DNA of 64,000 nucleotides from Sclerodactyla briareus (Eukaryota > Echinodermata > Holothuroidea > Dendrochirotida > Sclerodactylidae): positions 297,501 to 361,500 of the forward strand of contig JAODTK010000189.1 of assembly GCA_026419785.1 (NCBI GenBank), written 5' to 3'. Under the pieces are notes generated by a model that saw only the letters and a program-made list of their open reading frames with translations, was not told the origin of the DNA and ran no database searches. The position numbers were made by a program, and so were the translations under genes. Shown here in pieces: positions 58,385 to 64,000 of this stretch; the stretch's first letter is position 1, and every line of letters begins with the position of its first letter.

Positions 58385-58997
58385 GGAAGCGACATATTTG
58401 CATCTAACAAAGCACTTCTAAGTCCCTTGTTTCTGCATCGCCATGTCTCGCGTGTCTTTAGCACTGTATCTGTGAAGCAGAATTGAAATGAACGGATAAA
58501 AAGTGGATAGAGAAATGTGAATTTTGAATGAATGACAGTAATGGCTGGACGTCCCTCTCCTCACCTTCACTTTGAAACAGTGTTTTCAATAGCAGCACCA
58601 GTTTGCCCATGCAGTTTTTCGAAAGGCATTCAGTTCTGAACACGGTGTTCAAATACCTAAACGATATGATGCTTACGATTTGTACTTTGCCCATGTATCG
58701 GGAAAGACATAGTAGAGGGCGACAAATTGACCGTAGAGAGGATTGACATAATTAACCGGTGGTCAGATGGTTGAGTCTAACAACATGGGACGAAACATGA
58801 ATGAAAGCAAAACCATGCTATGAGGAGGGGAACAGCAAAGGTTTAAAATTCTGAACGAACCGTTTAATCTTCTAGTTAAACGAATTATATTCTGGGAAAA
58901 TACTGAATGTGAGGAACTGTTGTTCAATGTTGACCCGAAACTTTCCTCAAATGCGCGTTTCCTAGTTGAATCGTTAAACGATCACAGTAGATTATTT

Positions 58998-59016
58998 TAG
59001 AAGATACATACTGCTT
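58998..59016. repeat. Left target-site duplication of the Tx1/L1-like LINE
   Basis: TAGAAGATACATACTGCTT, identical to 61106-61124. It is followed by a T run, the complement of the element's A tail. Confidence 0.95.
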
Positions 59017-61105
59017 TTTTTTTCTCTTTTATTGCAAGTGGCCCTCTGGTCCACTCAGTATTGCACATATTTACATTTCATAAATTAGATATTTTACACA
59101 ACGACAAATGACTTACTGGCATAGTGAAAAAGCCTACACAAGGTCTAACAGGAGAAACAACTCAAAAGTAGTAAAGATATCCGAACTTACAAAACTGAGC
59201 TAGTGGGCAACTGAAACCCCAAAATTCAAATCAGAGGTAACTTAATCTCTCTCATTACTAGAGAGTAACATACGAAATCCCATCAGTCCAAAATCGTTTA
59301 AATCTCCTAAACGATACTATGAAAACCAGATTCCACCCGACACTTATCTCCCGCGTGACAATATACTTTATAACTTAACCGTTTTTGAACCCTGGACTCG
59401 AAAATATGCAACCATCTCGACTTCCAAATTACGAACTTAGTTAAACACAAAAATAACCAAATTCTTTAGAACACGCTCTTTGAAATATTTGTGCACTTTT
59501 GTCCATAAAGAAACAAGTCGACATTGAACCCTAAGTTGTCCCCTGTCGAAAAATAGCGAAATACTACCAACCCAGATGAGAACATTTCTAAGTTTCGGAC
59601 ATTCCCATAAATTATGAGCCGCATCCCATCCTCCTCAATAATGGTTGCAACTGGCGCAAAAGGACAGATACCGTCAACTAATACCCCAGTCCTTGAGTCT
59701 TTTCCTCGTAGGAAGGACCCCATGTGCTAAACGCCACTAAAACCTAATTACCTATTAGAACAAAATGTCAACTGAAGGACATAAGCCAAACGAATCCAAG
59801 GTCTTATTGGGGTTGTGGCGCACTGCAGCAATACTAACGCGCTTGGCTGTAAAGTTGCCAATCTCTTTGGTGCTGATGATGACTGACCAAACGTATAATG
59901 ATCATTACTGTAAAGTTGCTTATGACATCACACGCATGTAGCGAGAAGGAGAACAAATGTGACTGTTTTGTTATTAATTGGACCAAATATGGGGATATAT
60001 ACTTCGAAGTTGCTTGGCGATTAAAAACCTACGAAACTTAAAATAAGATAATTGGGAATTTCTCCTATAGCACTGGAGTGGTGCTTAAACCAAAAGCGCT
60101 TCATTTTATTCTGAAATCGCCAATGCCAACCCACCCTGTGTTTTCCTCAATGTAACTAAGTTTTCTGTCTGGCAACAAGATGGAGCCTTATTCACTCCCC
60201 CAAGAAAGGAGAAATCCTGCTTCTCCCAGCTCTTAACTAACAAAATCAGGAACAACATGACAGCCAGGCGGCAATGAAACATAAAATAACGGGTAAATAC
60301 TTGAAATTAATAACCAATACTCTGCCAAGTAGCGTTAAATTACGCCGTTCCCAAGAATCCATCAGAACAGCAACATTGACTTTGTTCGACCAATAAGAAT
60401 GAACAGCTTTACTAGTCTTTAATCGACCCAAAGAGTATCCCAGTAATTCGAATGGAGCATGTGCTCATGTATATCTTGGGGTAATTGTCCTAATGAACAA
60501 AACCCACCACAAAAGCCACTATTTTCGAGATTACGGAAGCCCCAGTGGGCCTTTCTGAAAAGGCCAAACGCTTCAAGATCGCGTGTAAACATCATTGACA
60601 CTTGTGGCAACACAATTGACTCGTCAGCATACTGGAGAAGCTTTGACGCGACTGCCGGTTTCCACCAGGGATTGTAAAAAACCACAAATATTGGCATGGT
60701 TGAGAATATACCTGGCAAGGTTCAGTAAAATAACATCGAGAGAAGGAGACAAATGACAACCCTTGCCTAACACCGCAGATAAGGAAATGGATCAGACATA
60801 TACCATTACATTATGCGACTCTGACATATTACGAAAAGAATGGAAATCCATCTGCAAAAATCATTTCCAGAATTAATTTTGTCAAGAACCTTCATTAAGA
60901 AAAGCCAATTAACAGTGTCGAAAGCATTGTACTGGTCGAAAGCAACAGAGCACCGGTCGTTTCCTGATCAGCATAATCAACAATATCTCTATCATAACTA
61001 ATTTGTTTGGATTTTACGTCCAGGTGACCGCGCAAGTTTGAAATCATTATTCGCAGGCATATACTTTGGAAGTCTCACTGAAGATCTTAGCAAAGTCTTA
61101 TATTA
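59017..61105 (-). mobile_element. 5'-truncated Tx1/L1-like LINE
   Basis: 2.09 kb on the - strand between exact 19-bp duplications. In order from 61105 down: RDIVDYADQ, then NAFDTVNWLFLMKVLDKI (AFDTV at 60911-60925; RT block 2), WISILF, CGVRQGLSF (60758-60777; family GVRQGCPLS), LLQYADESIVL (YADE at 60620-60631), ENSGF, ERRNLTLLGRVLVINFKYL (about 60340-60290; family W..R.LTL.GR..V.N), and a C-terminal Cys/His-like region near 59700-59600. It ends in a short A tail. Truncation removes endonuclease and the first RT blocks, as usual for incomplete target-primed reverse transcription. The second catalytic Asp of YADD is Glu here. Several frame changes. Confidence 0.9.
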
Positions 61106-61124
61106 TAGAAGATACATACTGCTT
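61106..61124. repeat. Right target-site duplication of the Tx1/L1-like LINE
   Basis: Second copy of TAGAAGATACATACTGCTT; marks the 5' truncation point of the element. Confidence 0.95.
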
Positions 61125-61159
61125 ATCATAGATCATGTATTGTTTTATCAACTTGGTGT

Positions 61160-61250
61160 TAGAGCCAGAGGGACAGTTTTGGAGCACACGATCGGATTCG
61201 AACCGCGATTTCCCAGGTGGGAGGCCGACGCTCTACCAATTGTGCCGCCA
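61160..61250 (-). mobile_element. tRNA-related sequence (SINE head or tRNA pseudogene)
   Basis: On the - strand: GGCGGCACAATTGGTAGAGC (A-box 61229-61241), then ...CCTCCCACC..., then B-box GGTTCGAATCC (about 61194-61204). The 3' half does not pair with the GGCGGCA acceptor strand, so a functional tRNA is unlikely. Confidence 0.5.
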
Positions 61251-61259
61251 ATCTCGTCG

Positions 61260-62220
61260 AAGTATGCAACGAGTTATTCGGTTGTGAAAATCGGCATTAT
61301 TCGAGTTACTCTTGGTGATTCTCACCCAGGTTTTTCGCTTAGGTCTACTACTCTGTGATTCACTCACAACTTCTTGAATGTGCTCGGTGCCCGGAGTATT
61401 TGTCAGAGTCATTCAATTTTTCGTGTGGATCGAAGTCGTCCAATACCAATGGTCTATTTACTGAAGGAAGGATGATCTGCCACAAAATGTTTCTCCTCCC
61501 TATACTTGCAAGTTATGACTGGCTAAACTTTCCACTAGAGGAGGGAGGGCAGATCCTTTTCCTGAGTTTAAATGTAATGAATCAATTTAAATGAGTATCG
61601 GGACCTAATGCATATTGTTTACAGTTCGAGAATGCTCTTGGATGTATCTATTTAGAGTGTTTGGAATGATCTACACATATTCATACTTAGAAAAATAATT
61701 ATATTAACCCTCTCGTACGTCTTCGTAATTCTTTATATGTTTCGTAGAAAAGCTGTTCTCTTGTGTGTAAAAATGTGTTCACTTATCCATTCCCCATTGT
61801 TTCACGGGCCCGAGTTAGATAAATCCTGGCTAACCAGTTTTTAAGTCGTATAATGTAGACTATACCGAAACGAATGAACCCACTTACTGCTCTTTAAAGG
61901 TTAACTAGGATTTACCTCGAATTTCCCTTGTTTCCGTCTTCCTTGATATTTCTCTCAGTCCATGCACTCAGTCTGTTCCTACCAATTTAATCTGAATATA
62001 TAGTCCAACCAATGCTATACGACCAATTGTCTAATGAACAATCCCTCCACTGAGCATGAGACACTACCATCATAATCGCGAAACCTGTTGAGCAGAACAA
62101 AAGTATAGGTGAATTAATGTCGTTTACGATAATGCTATGTTGCCAACATCAATGTGGAATACGCGGCAGAGGAAAAAATATCGAAAAACACCATCAGGTT
62201 TAACGCTGTGTCGAAGTTAA
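61260..62220. other. No gene recognised
   Basis: AT-rich sequence without domain, repeat or RNA gene that I can support. Confidence 0.45.
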
Positions 62221-62274
62221 CCCCCGATGGGTGCACGAGATGAATTTTGAACGTCGGGAGAAGCTATCCATCCC

Positions 62275-62610
62275 GGGTTGGCAAACAATTGGTAGAGTTC
62301 GCCTTCCACACCCAGAGACCCGGTTCGAATCCGGGTCGGGTAAATTTGTTGTCCTCTCACGCCGGCGCTCAGCACGAGGGACTGGCGTCATGACACCGAG
62401 GGGTAGCCAGTAAGCCGTCTGCGTGTTATTCCCCCACATTAAGGTATAGCCAAAGAGGCATTGTCCTTTTCCTTTGTTATTGTTGAGGGATTCGCACGGA
62501 CAATGATGTTCAGTATCGCTGCCCTGCACCTTGCTGGGCCTGGGATGGGTTCGATCCACTCGATCAGCAAGTATACCATGAAAGAACACGATGACTCTTG
62601 ACCCCCCCCC
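62275..62610 (+). mobile_element. tRNA-derived SINE
   Basis: A-box AATTGGTAGAGTTCG (62288-62302), then CGCCTTCCACACCC, then B-box in a perfect T-arm CCCGGTTCGAATCCGGG (62319-62335). A body of about 250 bases follows; the 3' end is unclear, possibly near the C run at 62601-62612. Confidence 0.6.
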
Positions 62611-62999
62611 CCCGAAGCCACGCTGTCAATTATTTACAACCCAGAGGGTGAAACGTAGGCGACGTAGAAGCCAACTCCGTCTTCGGAGTACAGCAAGTCA
62701 CAAAGACGTCCTTGAGGAGCCAACGAGAGACAAAATTAATGTCACTCCGATTACATGGGATTGTGTCCACCACACAATGGTATCACAAAAGATAATTCTT
62801 AATATGACATATTCGCAGTAATATATAGCAGTATACTGCAAATACCTAATCTGAAAAACTGAATATTAAATTTTGGTTTGGTAAAACCATATCCGAATTC
62901 AAACTGGTCTCGTTTATGTTTCTAGCAGAATGGCTGACTCACACTCTGGCGGATACCTATATATGGCGCCGTACACTTTTCGCATGCGGGCACAAATCC

Positions 63000-63180
63000 C
63001 CTTCTACACACCCATGGCGTCAACAGGTGGGGGACGGGGGGACTGTCCCCCCCCCCCCAACTTCTTGACAATGCTCCCATTGACTTTAACATTCACACAG
63101 TAAAAATTCTGAAAATGTGGCCATATCCCACTTTTGAGAGGGTGGTGACGCTCATGTACACACCGCATGCGCCACTGATT
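63000..63180. mobile_element. Short element ending in CGCCACTG, with C-run
   Basis: ACAGGTGGGGGACGGGGGGACTGTCCCCCC... near 63026-63060 and CGCATGCGCCACTG at 63164-63177. The end word is the complement of CAGTGGCG, seen before G-rich tracts at 16534, 18595 and (variant) 33855. Confidence 0.45.
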
Positions 63181-64000
63181 TCTGTTTGGCGCCTCCATCC
63201 AGGCTACAATGTCACCAATTGTTCCGATAATGCCGAAGGCCGATATTTGCTTTTGCTTTATTGAGGTTATACAACCACAGATAGTTTACAATGACCGCTT
63301 TATTAGTGCAACAGGTGGTGACAGAAATTCCCTCTCACGAGCGGCATGTCAATTTCAGACCTACCAGTTATCTGATCTGCGTTGATGCAACGCTGTCTTT
63401 GCTTACTAAGACCTGTCCGCTTTGGCTGAATAGTTAAAGGAGAAATGACAATCGTTCAGCGAGCACAATTTGGGGAATGACAGCGATGATTGTTTATCGA
63501 GCAGATGTACTGGAGCCCATGTTTAATTGTCCATAAAACTGTTAGTGACGGCAACGGAAAGCCTGCAGAGTACATGGACTTCAAATATTATCACATGGAA
63601 CTGTGACAGATCCATTTGTAGTTTGATGACATCTTTTTAACACAGCAGTTATACCGAGTTATAGAATAGTAGCAATTTCCCGTGGCTACACGGAGGAAGA
63701 ACTCAACGTTTCGACTTTTCACTCTTATCTTTCCATTTGATTAATGGAGGCTCCATGCGCGTCATTTAACTATAGCGTATCGACTTACATGAAGGACTTC
63801 GAAGTTGGCTTCACTAAACAACAATATTTAATGTCAGATACGAGGTAGTTTCGTCGACGGGTTGTTTTTCTCTTTGAGAAACACAGCTGTCGTACTGAGA
63901 GTCGAGATCAGCGGATAGGTATGTTTTCATTGTATGTCTAACACAATTTACTTAGCGTAATTCATTCCTTAATATGTTCCTGTTGCTCTCGTCAGGAAAA
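63180..64000. other. No gene recognised
   Basis: Ordinary sequence to the window end; no supportable feature. Confidence 0.45.

Noticed and set aside
61160..61250. Functional tRNA gene
   Set aside because: A- and B-boxes are present, but the acceptor stem does not pair and the anticodon arm is irregular.
62275..62345. Functional tRNA gene
   Set aside because: A good T-arm, but the anticodon stem is mismatched and a SINE-like body follows.
1..64000. CRISPR array, operon or phage-like system
   Set aside because: No regularly spaced identical repeats with unique spacers, no Shine-Dalgarno-led gene series; composition, introns and LINE/SINE content show an animal nuclear genome.

Overview
This window reads as nuclear DNA of a marine invertebrate animal. 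Evidence: no long open frames, spliced gene fragments with GT...AG borders, several non-LTR retrotransposon clades (CR1/L2-like, RTE-like, Tx1/L1-like), tRNA-derived SINEs, hAT-type and other inverted-repeat elements, and many short simple-sequence tracts. An echinoderm, perhaps a sea cucumber, is my best guess from the repeat style; nothing here proves it. Repeat copies and coding stretches differ from expectation by many single-base insertions and deletions, often in homopolymers. This suggests an uncorrected long-read assembly, so single frameshifts should not be read as pseudogene evidence by themselves.

Layout. 1-5 kb: pieces of a protein tyrosine kinase gene on the + strand (620-854, 2245-2349, 2652-2740, 3923-4018, perhaps 4511-4676). 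The exon for the catalytic loop and DFG motif is not visible; the interval where it should lie holds a dispersed repeat. 5-9 kb: tandem repeats, minisatellite and a possible secretory first exon at 8513. 9.4-15.3 kb: three decayed LINE fragments. 15.5-18.7 kb: dispersed and tandem repeats. 19.6-22.2 kb: a second real gene fragment on the + strand, encoding a cysteine-rich domain like the cytoplasmic C-terminus of P2X7 receptors (motifs CSCGRC, CCRE, CITD, CLN, AYRQLVRW). 22.8-35.5 kb: a SINE, low-complexity tracts, weak exon candidates, a hairpin MITE and a complete hAT-type MITE with an exact 8-bp target duplication (35100-35457).

38-58 kb: a large repeat unit of about 5.3 kb occurs twice in direct orientation. 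Copy 1 is 38100-43440. Copy 2 starts at 43960 and is stretched to 57600 by later insertions. The two copies serve as empty and filled sites for each other, which dates and delimits a SINE (39972-40482), a fold-back element, a ~4.8-kb inverted-repeat element and a 2.85-kb segment bounded by two copies of a ~255-bp MITE. A partial third copy lies at 57745-58000.

59-61.1 kb: a 5'-truncated Tx1/L1-like LINE on the - strand with an exact 19-bp target-site duplication. The rest is tRNA-related elements and unremarkable sequence.

The most unusual pattern is a dispersed repeat family (about 1.5, 15.7, 29.9, 30.1, 38.8 and 44.7 kb) whose core is an ordered row of AGGTCA-like half-sites with the same 4-4-1 spacing in its best copies, i.e. 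overlapping DR4 and DR1 nuclear-receptor-type sites. No rRNA gene, canonical tRNA gene, CRISPR array or prokaryotic operon was seen.
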